Below, one piece after another: positions 10,630 to 18,866 of a DNA stretch of 64,000 nucleotides. Location of the stretch: assembly GCA_963576725.1 (NCBI GenBank), contig OY755241.1, positions 57,285,071 to 57,349,070 on the forward strand. Reading direction: 5' to 3'. A program made the translations under genes and the position numbers. Below the pieces are notes generated by a model, which did no database searches, was not told the origin of the DNA, and saw only the letters and a program-made list of their open reading frames with translations. Within the stretch, counting starts at the first letter, position 1, and each line of letters opens with the position of its first letter. This DNA is from Azorinus chamasolen (taxonomy: Eukaryota > Mollusca > Bivalvia > Cardiida > Solecurtidae).

Positions 10630-10850
10630 CCCCGTCCCTCGGTATATTTTTGTACCCTTCTCTGTATGTCCTCTTCTCTCTCTCCCTCTCCTTACTCTTT
10701 CTCTTCTTCTCTCCGAGTTGTCTCTTCTTTCCTTCTACCTTTTCCCCTCTCTCCCCCATCTCCATTCCCTCTCCTCTCCTATCGGTTTTCTCCGCTCTCT
10801 CTCCTTTCGCACTGTCTGTCTGACTGTCTGTCTCCCTCTCGTGCTGAAAT
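10630..10850 (+). repeat. Pyrimidine-rich (CT)n low-complexity tract
   Basis: About 220 bp of almost pure C and T with CTCTCTC and CTGTCTGT runs. The serine/proline/leucine-rich open frame through it is a composition artefact. Confidence 0.7.
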
Positions 10851-10971
10851 TATCTTAATTCTGAACTAAACATTGCTACCAGGCGGCAAACTGATTGCTA
10901 TATCTTATATACACAAAAGAGCACACTATCTATCATATCAGGTGAGCGATATTGGGTCACGATTATTTCAT

Positions 10972-11182
10972 TTAACTCTTTCGCTGCCAGCTTTTGTCGT
11001 CTGCAAACTTTGTCGTCTTCTACAATTTTTGTGTTTCATTGTTTCTTTATTTTTGTTTCATAAAATAAAAGCAGTAACAGTTTGGATCCAAATGATATGC
11101 ACTGAATTACTTGGAGTTTCATCTGGAGCCAAACTGTTTACATGAATAACGGCAGGTGCGACATTGGCAGCGAAAGAGTTAT
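10972..11182. mobile_element. piggyBac-like palindromic MITE
   Basis: Left end TTAACTCTTTCGCTGCCA, right end TGGCAGCGAAAGAGTTA, with TTAA replaced by TTAT on the right. The centre pairs AACAGTTTGGATCCAAATGA with TCATCTGGAGCCAAACTGTT. Confidence 0.6.
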
Positions 11183-11228
11183 ATATCCTCAAAGTAGGTG
11201 ATCCCTGAAAAGTAAAAGTAACAATGCG

Positions 11229-11390
11229 AAAAGAGAAAACTGCAGACTCGGTTTTATTGATTCTGTTCATGAGTATTAATTAAAAGTGCAACACTGGTCA
11301 CGCCACCTAGCACCGGCTTATCCAGTATTCAATTTATTTTCAAAACTAATAACATCAAAACTAATGATCTCGAAGGACCTGAAAATATAG
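11229..11390. repeat. Interspersed repeat, copy B
   Basis: Same repeat as 3198-3352, in the same orientation. 11391-11612 shows no gene. Confidence 0.55.
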
Positions 11391-11614
11391 TATATATAAA
11401 TATCATTGAGGTTTACTCTTCTATTACATATATACTTGGTGCCTATTATAAGAGCAGTTCTAACTCTTTTATTATGTCTTACTTTGTCACGTGTACATAT
11501 ATATGAGTAGTTTAACCTTTAGCCTGCTGAGCAAAACATTTTAGAAAATGTCATAAACTGCAGTTGTCACTGTTCATTTATCTTACATTTCTGTTCAACA
11601 GCACGGTAAGAGTA

Positions 11615-11818
11615 CAGTAAAACCTCTCTAAACCGGAATTCTAGTAGAGAAAAAATTTGATATTTTAAAGCAGGTGGCTGCTTAATGCAGGTTGAAAGTC
11701 ATTCAGAAAGCTCCTAGAGGAGCTTTCTGAATGACTTTCACCCTGCATAAAGATGCCACCTGTCTCAAAGACCTATATTTATACTGAATTTTATGTCCGG
11801 TTTAGAGGGGGTTTATTG
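11615..11818. mobile_element. pogo/Tigger-like MITE with internal hairpin
   Basis: Flanked by TA on both sides. The left end CAGTAAAACCTCTCTAAACC pairs with the right end GGTTTAGAGGGGGTTTATTG. The inner hairpin contains GTGGCTGCTTAATGCAGG, then AGTCATTCAGAAAGCTCC, and their complements. Length is 204 bp, the same as the copy at 14269-14472. Confidence 0.75.
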
Positions 11819-11981
11819 TATCAGTTTGAATCCTGATGAGACACAGAGTTACTCGGCGTCTCATCTGGGTACAATCTGTTTACATAGGTAATCACTCATC
11901 CACCCATAACAGGCTAAATGTTAATCTCTTTTATTATAAATTACTCTATCTATAGATATTTTTACTATATTTAATGTACGG

Positions 11982-12173
11982 TTAACCCATTACCTCATAT
12001 GTTATTTTTAGACCTCTACCGAAAAGGAACATTAACTAGAGAAAAGGAAAGTTTTGGAAGTTTGTAGTTTGAAACCATTGTGATCAGTAGAGCAAATGCT
12101 CTATATAACAATGGTTTCACAAAGTGACTTTTACAGAGTCGTAAAAAGTCGTCAACATGAGGGAATGGGTTAA
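11982..12173. mobile_element. TTAA-type MITE with GAAACCATTGTGAT hairpin
   Basis: Left TTAACCCATTACCTCATAT and right ATGAGGGAATGGGTTAA are inverted repeats with the TTAA target at both ends. The core palindrome AGAGCAAATGCTCT sits between arms of the 'gaaaccattgtgat' type. It is an inverted relative of the 9480-9690 copy. Confidence 0.7.
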
Positions 12174-12240
12174 GATATGTTTTACTGTAACTTTGCGACT
12201 GTTTTGGGGGTGATAAAAATGCTACTTATGATTGAGGAAA

Positions 12241-12460
12241 TTAACCCTTTACTTCATAAATACGCCTTTCTACGCTTTACAAACAAAGTATACCCATAGC
12301 AGACCGCTCCTGTAAGAGCTTATGATATAATATAGATATGATTCTATAGTTTCTGCCATGAACAAAACAATATGTTTCCATAAACATATATAAAAAGTAA
12401 TCTAATTAATATTCATGATGTCGTTATTTTTGCATGAATATTCATGGAGGAAAGGGTTAA
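12241..12460. mobile_element. TTAA-type MITE with TGAATATTCATG right end
   Basis: Left TTAACCCTTTACTTCATAAA, right TCATGGAGGAAAGGGTTAA. The interior has 'attaatattcatgatgtc', shared with copies ending at 13842 and 15008. The central palindrome is decayed. Confidence 0.6.
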
Positions 12461-12609
12461 AAAGCTGCATTTCGTGGTATTGTAGCGTATCTATTCCCAT
12501 GTCAAGTATATCTACGTAGGAGGCATGTCCGATTAGTCAAGCAGTAACGAATAAAGTTCCTTATGGTTAAATGTAGCCATTTTAGACAGTAAAAACAGAT
12601 ATTTCGAAT

Positions 12610-12912
12610 TCCATTAGCAAACAGAGTCGACCCTGATCTGGCGGCTCCTGATCTGGAATCTCCTGTTTGCAAATGCGTGACAAAACGTTAAAGGGTTCAA
12701 TAAATATGCCTTTCTACGCCTCTGTAAAAGTCATCTGTTGAAACCATTGTGATAAATAGATAGCAGCAAATGCTCTATTTATCACAAAGGTTTCAAATGG
12801 TTTCAATGGTTTGCAAATATTCTAAAATTTCCATTTTCTCTAGTTAATGCTCTTTTTCGGTAGATTTATTCAAAGTGGTTGGATCTAAAAATAGCCCATG
12901 AGGGATGGGTTA
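12610..12912. mobile_element. Two abutting MITE remnants
   Basis: 12610-12690 contains decayed arms of the CAAACAG palindrome family. 12690-12912 carries the GAAACCATTGTGATAAATAG hairpin with an inserted 'atagcag', and ends GAGGGATGGGTTAA. I cannot place a clean left boundary. Confidence 0.5.
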
Positions 12913-13012
12913 ACCGTTTTATATCTATAAAAGAAAAACATCATGAATATTTATTAGCTGAATGTTTATGATAACGTAAGCACACAGGATATTTTGGTAG
13001 ATAAAAGATATA

Positions 13013-13370
13013 CAGTGCTCCCTCTCTACAACGGCCGTCTCAATAACGATTCACTCCATACAACAACGCATGTCACTGTTTCCGAAACAACGAGGCTCCA
13101 GAAACAACTTTTTTCCATCGTATTTTCTATATGCCTCCATCAAACCCTATGTTGTGACCACTCTTTAGAATCTTCACTTTGTGACGATTCTAAAGAGTGG
13201 TCACAACATAGAATTTGATTGAGGCATAACGGTTTTAGTTCTCGAAATACACCTCATCTGGGGATCTGCAAATTATTATGTTTGATTTTCCCTCCCTATA
13301 ACAACTCCCTCTGAACAACACAAACAATCTTCGTATACCAAAGGGTGTCGTTGTAGAGAGGGGAACACTG
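13013..13370. mobile_element. pogo/Tigger-like non-autonomous element, 358 bp
   Basis: Flanked by TA on both sides. The left end CAGTGCTCCCTCTCTACAAC pairs with the right end GTTGTAGAGAGGGGAACACTG. A long hairpin of the CCAAACCCTATGTTGTGACC family lies inside at 13133-13226. Subterminal pieces repeat the ends ('tccctataacaac'). Confidence 0.7.
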
Positions 13371-13604
13371 TACATTGAGATCTGTATAATTTCTTAAGTA
13401 AACACAGCAGACCGTAATCATATTGCTCATACATGTCTTTACTGTTAGCAAATGCGTGAAACTAGCGTTTGTATGCGAGAAAGGGTTAACGAAACAACAC
13501 ATGAGAGCTGCGGGGCTAGGATCTGATAAAATGACCAGTATCCCCATGTCATTAAGGTTCCGCTTTACCCAGTCCCCATGTTTCGTTCCAACCTTCCGTG
13601 GCTT

Positions 13605-13845
13605 TGGATCTTAACCATTAATTCCATTTCAAAGCCTTTGCAAACAGAGTAGACCCAGATCAAACGGGTCCTATAGGAGCCGTCTGGTCAGGATGTGCTA
13701 CGTTTGCTTATAATATAAATATGATTCTACAGTTTATGCCATGGCAAAACATTCCTGTGTCCATTTGCTACTAAAACAATGATTCTAATTAATATTCCTG
13801 ATGTCATTATTTCTTACATGAATATTCATGGAGTAAAGAGTTAAT
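13605..13845. mobile_element. TTAA-type MITE with CAAACAG-family palindrome
   Basis: TTAACCATTAATTCC on the left and CATGGAGTAAAGAGTTAA on the right. The central arms GCAAACAGAGTAGACCCAGA and the partner ending GCTACGTTTGC carry a partly decayed GGTCCTATAGGAGCC tip. Confidence 0.5.
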
Positions 13846-13914
13846 TGCCGTTGCAAATGTATATGCTATTGTTGTATTTACACAGATACCGGTGCGTGCC
13901 AAACAGTTGAAATC

Positions 13915-13992
13915 GTCATTTCTCCACCACACCCTATACTGTGACCACTCTTTAGAATCGCCTCGAAGAGTATGGGGTTTGGTAGAGAAATA
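13915..13992. repeat. Hairpin of the CCAAACCCTATGTTGTGACC family
   Basis: TTTCTCCACCACACCCTATA pairs with TATGGGGTTTGGTAGAGAAA, with the half-arm TGTGACCACTCTTTAGAATC as loop. A weaker copy follows at 14145-14200. Confidence 0.55.
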
Positions 13993-14268
13993 AAACAGAT
14001 AACGAATGGACGAGATTGACGCGGTGCGTTTATAAAGTGTTTGATTAGCGGAAATCCTAGAACCATCATTCTCGTCATCATCTTTCATCCATCATATGCG
14101 TTTAGTATATATGTAAACTAAGACATTTTAAAGAATAACTTCTTTATTTCTCCACCAAACCCTATTTTTAACCACTCATTAGAATCGGTTCTAGTCAATT
14201 ACGAAACATTTATTATACTGGGTATGGGACAATTAGGGAGAACAGTTTTGAGTCTGAAAAATACATTA

Positions 14269-14472
14269 CAGTAAAACCTCTCTATAACGGCCACTAAATA
14301 GTGTTAATTAGTTGGTAATTAGGGCAGGTGGCTGCTTAAAGCATGGTGAAAGTAAAACAGAACGCTCCTATAGGAGCGTTCTGTTTTACTTTCATCTTGC
14401 TTTAAGCAGCCACCCGCCTTTAACACAAAATACTTGATGTAATTTAGTGGCCGTTATAGAGAGGTTTTACAT
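14269..14472. mobile_element. pogo/Tigger-like MITE with long near-perfect hairpin
   Basis: The whole element folds on itself. The left end CAGTAAAACCTCTCTATAAC and the adjacent GGCCACTAAAT pair with ATTTAGTGGCC and GTTATAGAGAGGTTTTACAT. The inner stem pairs GTGGCTGCTTAAAGCA, then GAAAGTAAAACAGAACGCTC, with their complements. TA flanks it on both sides. Length is 204 bp. Confidence 0.8.
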
Positions 14473-14523
14473 TATTCTCCAGAGGTCCAGAGAGGAGGCG
14501 TAAATTACAACATTTAATTCTTA

Positions 14524-14597
14524 TTTATCCACCAAACCCTATGTTGTTACCACTGTTTAGAATCGTCTCGAAGAACATAGGGTTTGGTGGAGAAAGG
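14524..14597. repeat. Hairpin of the CCAAACCCTATGTTGTGACC family
   Basis: TCCACCAAACCCTATGTTGT pairs with AACATAGGGTTTGGTGGA; CCACTGTTTAGAATCGTCTC forms the asymmetric loop. Confidence 0.65.
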
Positions 14598-14628
14598 ACG
14601 ATTTTAGAATTTGAGTTTGCATCTTTAC

Positions 14629-14692
14629 CTGTTGCACTGTTAATCGCCCCATCACTTCTTAGCTGTTGACGAGAGCTGATATTGAAAGTTTC
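14629..14692 (-). CDS. Candidate short coding exon
   Basis: In an otherwise repeat-free island, the minus strand has an open segment reading ETFNISSRQQLRSDGAINSA and ending ACAG before the donor GTAAAG. It leaves in phase 1, which is what the cysteine-rich exon starting at 3100 requires. The join would read ..SATG then SGLTC. The acceptor side is weak and ambiguous (CTGACTGAG or further in), the exon is short, and an 11.5-kb intron would separate it from the next exon. This is a candidate only. Confidence 0.2.
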
Positions 14693-14817
14693 TCTCAGTC
14701 AGACAACTCGAGATTTAGATGTGACAGTTCTCAGAAGCGTCCCTCCCATTGGAAGATAAAAATAACAGTTTCAATAATGTAATAATAAACTTTCAGAAAA
14801 GCAATCCTTCTCAAACC

Positions 14818-15008
14818 GTTATAACCATTTCCTCCGTAAAATACGTTTTTATACGCCTTTGCAAATAGAGTAGACCCAGATCAAGGTCTGCTCTATTTGA
14901 TTATGAAATCGAATTTCCATGTGTTCATATGCCATTATAAATATGAATCTAGCTAACATTAATGACGTCATTCTTTCTTACATGAATATTCATAGAGTAA
15001 AGGGTTAA
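14818..15008. mobile_element. TTAA-type MITE remnant
   Basis: Arms GCAAATAGAGTAGACCC and GGTCTGCTCTATTTG form a collapsed CAAACAG-family hairpin. The right end TTCATAGAGTAAAGGGTTAA matches the family ending at 12460. The left end reads TATAACCATTTCCTCC, so the left TTAA is lost. Confidence 0.5.
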
Positions 15009-15047
15009 CATTGAACTTCCGTTTTTATACGGTAATCTGGGTCAAAT

Positions 15048-15289
15048 GTAACCCTTTCACCGACAATGTCGCATAAATGCATCATGAGAAATAGTGCAGT
15101 CCCTGATCAGGCGCCTTTTCAAGGCGGCGTCTGATCAGGGACTTCACTTTTTGTCTCAATCTCTGTTCCTATATCTGTGCTTTATTCCTTTTAAATTTGC
15201 ATTTATTTATCTCGTTTCCATTTTTACCGAATGATTTAACAAAATTGGATTGCAGACGACAATTAGACATTTGGCGCCGAAAGAGTTAA
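15048..15289. mobile_element. piggyBac-like palindromic MITE
   Basis: Left AACCCTTTCACCGACAATGTC pairs with right GACATTTGGCGCCGAAAGAGTT and is followed by a TTAA. The central hairpin includes CCCTGATCAGGCGCC and GGCGGCGTCTGATCAGGG. A partial second copy of the left half follows at 15441-15560 ('agccctttcaccgccgatgtc'). Confidence 0.65.
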
Positions 15290-15637
15290 AAACAGGAACC
15301 TATTATATTCTCATGAGAGGTTCCTGCAACAGAAATATACAATTTTGAAATTCTTTGTCAATAACTGATATAGTAAAGTGTGCAGACCCTGATCATGTGG
15401 ATTAACATATCTTGTAAAGCTTAAAGATATTTAAGAAGATTAGCCCTTTCACCGCCGATGTCGCAAACGTGCACTACGACAAATAGTGCAGATCTGATTA
15501 GGAACTTCACTCTTTGTCTCAATCTCTAGTTCTATATCTGTGGTTTATTCCTTCGAATTTTGTATTTATTTACCCCATTTTCTTTTTTCTTGCCGAGTGC
15601 ATTTATTTTCGGACGGCTGCTATCAATGTTATGTATA

Positions 15638-15835
15638 CAGTAGAACCTGTCTTAAGCGGCCATAAAAAAGGTCTAGTCTGTAAGTCAGGCAACAACTTAA
15701 TGCAGGTAAACAGTAGTGCAGAAAGCTCCTAAAGGAGCTTTCTGCATTACTTTTTCCCTGCATTAAGAAACAACCTGACTTTTTAAAGAATTTCATGTTA
15801 AATAATTGAATGGCTGCTTAAGATAGGTTCAACTG
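15638..15835. mobile_element. pogo/Tigger-like MITE with internal hairpin
   Basis: TA on both flanks. The left end CAGTAGAACCTGTCTTAAGC pairs with the right end GCTTAAGATAGGTTCAACTG. The inner hairpin is the shared GCAGAAAGCTCC/GGAGCTTTCTGC core with CTTAATGCAGG arms. Confidence 0.75.
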
Positions 15836-16139
15836 TACATCTTTAAATCATTTCCCTCTTAGCCACTTTGGGTCTGTTCAGATTGTGGAATAATGTAGAT
15901 CTGATTTTGAAGTTTCTCTCACAGCCAAAGAAGTCATTGTTAATTATAAAGTTCAGTCATGATTATATAGATGCAGTAATAAGTTGTTGAATTATATTCA
16001 TGGGGTGATCTGTTTTTTCATTGTTTCTCGTTGTGCAAACAATCGTGTTTTAAATGTGAACTTTCTTAGCGAATGAATACCATTGTTCCCTCATATAGAC
16101 ATGGTAATAACCCTTATAATGCAGGACACGACTCACTTA

Positions 16140-16205
16140 CCTCCCTTGCAAACAGAGTAGACCCAGATGAGAGGGCTCTCATCAGGGTCTGCACCGTTTG
16201 TTACC
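16140..16205. repeat. Palindrome of the CAAACAG family, shortened tip
   Basis: GCAAACAGAGTAGACCCAGA pairs with CTGCACCGTTTGT around GAGAGGGCTCTC. 16206-16450 shows no gene, but another half-copy of the same arms occurs at 16310-16370. Confidence 0.6.
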
Positions 16206-16456
16206 CTTTTGTTTAGAAAAATCCCTAAATATTCACCATAAGCATGGCCAGTTTCAGTTTTGGAATAGTCCGTTTGAAGAAATCAGCGTTGTTAGGGCTA
16301 TTTCCGTTTTCAAACAAGGGTCGATCCTTATAGGAGGCGTCTTGCCAGGGTCGGCTCTGTTTATTATGCAATTATGATAAACTTGTTTGTACAGTCCTAC
16401 CAATACCAGAATTTTGTCCTACCAATGCCAGAATTTTATATGTACATATTGATATA

Positions 16457-16680
16457 CAGTAAAATCTCGATTATTCGAATTTTCTGTAAAGAGACATGTA
16501 GGCCCTTTTAGGCAAGTGGCTTCTTATTGTGAAAGTCATGCAGAAAGCTTTCTGTATGACTTATACCTACTTGCATTAAGCTGCCACCTGTCTTAAAGAT
16601 CGATAATAATACGTATTTTATTGTTCGATTAATCGATAATGATAACATATTTTAGTGTTCGAATAATCGAGGTTTTACTG
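16457..16680. mobile_element. pogo/Tigger-like MITE, CGATTATTCGAA type
   Basis: TA on both flanks. The left end CAGTAAAATCTCGATTATTC pairs with the right end GAATAATCGAGGTTTTACTG. An internal partial duplication of the right end lies at 16615-16650. The inner hairpin is again the GCAGAAAGCTTTCTGTATGAC type with GGCAAGTGGCTTCTTA arms. Confidence 0.75.
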
Positions 16681-17094
16681 TACATATAGGCTCGGAAAAG
16701 TTTCTAATTGGTCATATGATATGTTGACCAAAGTATGAAAACCAGGTGGTTGCATGTAAATATAAGGAAGAACAATTCATTGCAAAAAGAGTAATCATCG
16801 AAAGATTATGTGTATGCCAACTTGTATGCAAATATTAAGAAATCATATTAATTAGTTTTAAAAATATTTAAACTAAACGGATGACCAATTTTTGTTCAGT
16901 ACATTAAAAAAAACATCAGTAAATATATATTCATGATGCCATTACTTATAACGTGAATATTAAACAGGGTATTAGTTAATGCACACTTGTATAGTTTTAA
17001 TGCTACCAATTTCTTCTGAATTAAACTACGAAAAGGCTACACATTTAATCAGAGCAAGAGATATAAGGTGCGTATTCAAATACTGAAATCTTCA

Positions 17095-17165
17095 TTTCTC
17101 CATCAAATTGTCTCATCGAGATGATTCTAAAGAGTAGTCACAACATAGGGTTTGGTAATGAAAGG
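17095..17165. repeat. Hairpin of the CCAAACCCTATGTTGTGACC family, asymmetric
   Basis: The left arm has lost the 'tgaccactctttagaat' half, leaving TTTCTCCATCAAATTGTCTC. The right arm GAGATGATTCTAAAGAGTAG and the following CACAACATAGGGTTTGG are intact. 16681-17094 is unique AT-rich sequence. Confidence 0.5.
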
Positions 17166-17304
17166 AAAGAGCTATTCTTGAAAATGTTTAAATCTTTTCA
17201 ATGTCCTATATTTATTCCAAAGTTCAATAGCCAATGAATATCAATGAACAAAATATGGAAGGCGGAACATTGTACATGGCGATGTCAGAAAGTAACAGAA
17301 CACA

Positions 17305-17410
17305 AATTCCATTGCAAATAGCACAGACTCTAGTAAGACGGCTCCTCTAGGAGCCGTCTGATCTGGGTCTTCTCTGTTTGAAAACACGTTTATATGAAGG
17401 AAAGGGTTAA
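17305..17410. mobile_element. TTAA-type MITE right half with palindrome
   Basis: GCAAATAGCACAGACTC and the inner ACGGCTCCTCTAGGAGCCGT form the hairpin. The right end ATGAAGGAAAGGGTTAA shares its TTAA with the next element. Confidence 0.55.
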
Positions 17411-17660
17411 CCCTTCTCTTGCCGAATTTTAAAATACATTTCTCCTTCTTTACCCATGCCCTGTTGTATAATTACATTTATAACATAACTCGTGGCTTCA
17501 GCGTGACGTAACACTATCATGTATATTTTGATATTCACGGGCATATATTCACTAGTGAATAACATTTGAACGACATAATTGTATTCATACGCGCTGTCAA
17601 ACAAAGAAACTGGCGGACAGTGACCTACCTGTCAACAATTGACAGCAAGCGAAGGGTTAA
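17407..17660. mobile_element. TTAA-flanked non-autonomous element, inverted copy
   Basis: Begins TTAACCCTTCTCTTGCC and ends GACAGCAAGCGAAGGGTTAA. It is the inverted relative of 7015-7263 and 10308-10563 at its left end (minus strand encodes GMGKEGEMYFKI). The other end differs from those copies, with no CAAACAG-type palindrome. Confidence 0.65.
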
Positions 17661-17869
17661 TATAGGCCTCTATAACAGACACCACCAAGTAGCGTAGTGC
17701 AGAAAAACTCTTCAGCACTGTTGGTTTTTCTTGACATGCATATAGATATTTTATATAAAAAAAATACATGTAGTAGACAGCATTGGCAACCTGGCGTAAG
17801 AATACATTATCTAAAAGCAGTAATGTAAAATGTTTTATTCAGTCTTTTTCATGAGCAGTAATGTCACAG

Positions 17870-18133
17870 GTCGACAAACTTCGAGATAGCAGTTGTTCCA
17901 GTTTTCCGAGCAATTTCTCAAGTTGACGGCTTAATGCAGGTCTAAAGTAATAATGCAGGAACTTTCAGCCCTACTTTCGACCTGTATTAAGCTGTCACAT
18001 GTGTTCTTGATATATTTGTAGTAATACATTTTAAAACCATTCTGTATTGTAAATGTTTGAAGAATTGAACTTTCACTTAGAATTATCCCGAAGTTCGAGT
18101 TATCCGAGTTCGAGATATCGAAGTTCAACTGTA
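17870..18133. mobile_element. pogo/Tigger-like MITE, CGATATCTCGAA type
   Basis: The right end GAGATATCGAAGTTCAACTG, preceded by 'agttcgagttatccgagttc', is followed by TA. The left end near 17870-17920 is decayed ('cgacaaacttcgagatagc'). Inside, 17927-17995 is a shortened form of the CTTAATGCAGG/CCTGTATTAAG core hairpin. Confidence 0.6.
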
Positions 18134-18199
18134 TATTAACAATTATTATTTAAATCTGTGTAAGCAAGCATAATGTACAAATAACAAATAAGCGTTGCA

Positions 18200-18368
18200 A
18201 ATAGCAATGCAATAGGATCTGTCTGAAGCGGCCATCACAAATAGGTCAAATTATGGATTCTTATAGAAGCTTTCTGTATGATTTTTGCTATGCAGGAAGA
18301 AACCACTTGTGTTTTTGAAATTACTACGTTCTTTAAATGAATGGCCGCTTAAATTTGTCAATATAACA
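18200..18368. mobile_element. Heavily decayed pogo-like MITE
   Basis: 'aggatctgtctgaagcggcc' and 'aatggccgcttaaatttgtc' are decayed inverted ends like those of 15638-15835. Only one arm of the hairpin core ('aagctttctgtatgat') remains. Confidence 0.4.
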
Positions 18369-18379
18369 TGATAAAAGGA

Positions 18380-18652
18380 GTTTACTCTTAACATGCTAAG
18401 CGTAACGTAACTTCCATTTCCAAACAGCTTGGATCCAGATGAAACACCGAGTAACTCGGCGTCTCATCAGGATCCAAGCTGTTTAACACTCAGTCAATAA
18501 TATCTAAAAAACTTGAACGAATCAGAAGTATGTGACATAGGCAACAAATAAGAACTTAAGCAGATCTTATTTTCATAGAAGCCTAAGGGTTAAGGGACAG
18601 TAACTAGGTTTCAGCGACAATGTGGCAGTTTGGCCCCGAAAGAGTTCAATAA
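18380..18652. mobile_element. TTAA-type MITE(s) with GGATCC-arm palindrome
   Basis: A near-perfect hairpin occupies 18419-18486: CCAAACAGCTTGGATCCAGA and AACACCGAGT pair with ACTCGGCGTCTCATC and AGGATCCAAGCTGTTT. A right end 'gcctaagggttaag' is at about 18580-18593. A separate piggyBac-like right end, 'tggccccgaaagagttc', is at 18632-18648. Confidence 0.55.
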
Positions 18653-18866
18653 AACCGGATATATGAAAACAATGCTTTTAAACGCACATTGTCATGGCAA
18701 CAGATAAATTAAATCGCATTGTCTCTCTGGGCTTACTTTTCACTGGTTTCAACTTTGTCGTAAACCCGTATTGAATGACTACAAGATGAATTATTTAAAC
18801 ACAAGTGACTGTTTCATTTATATAGAAAGGTGTTTATAAAGCTCTTGCATTAGGTTACCACTGGTC

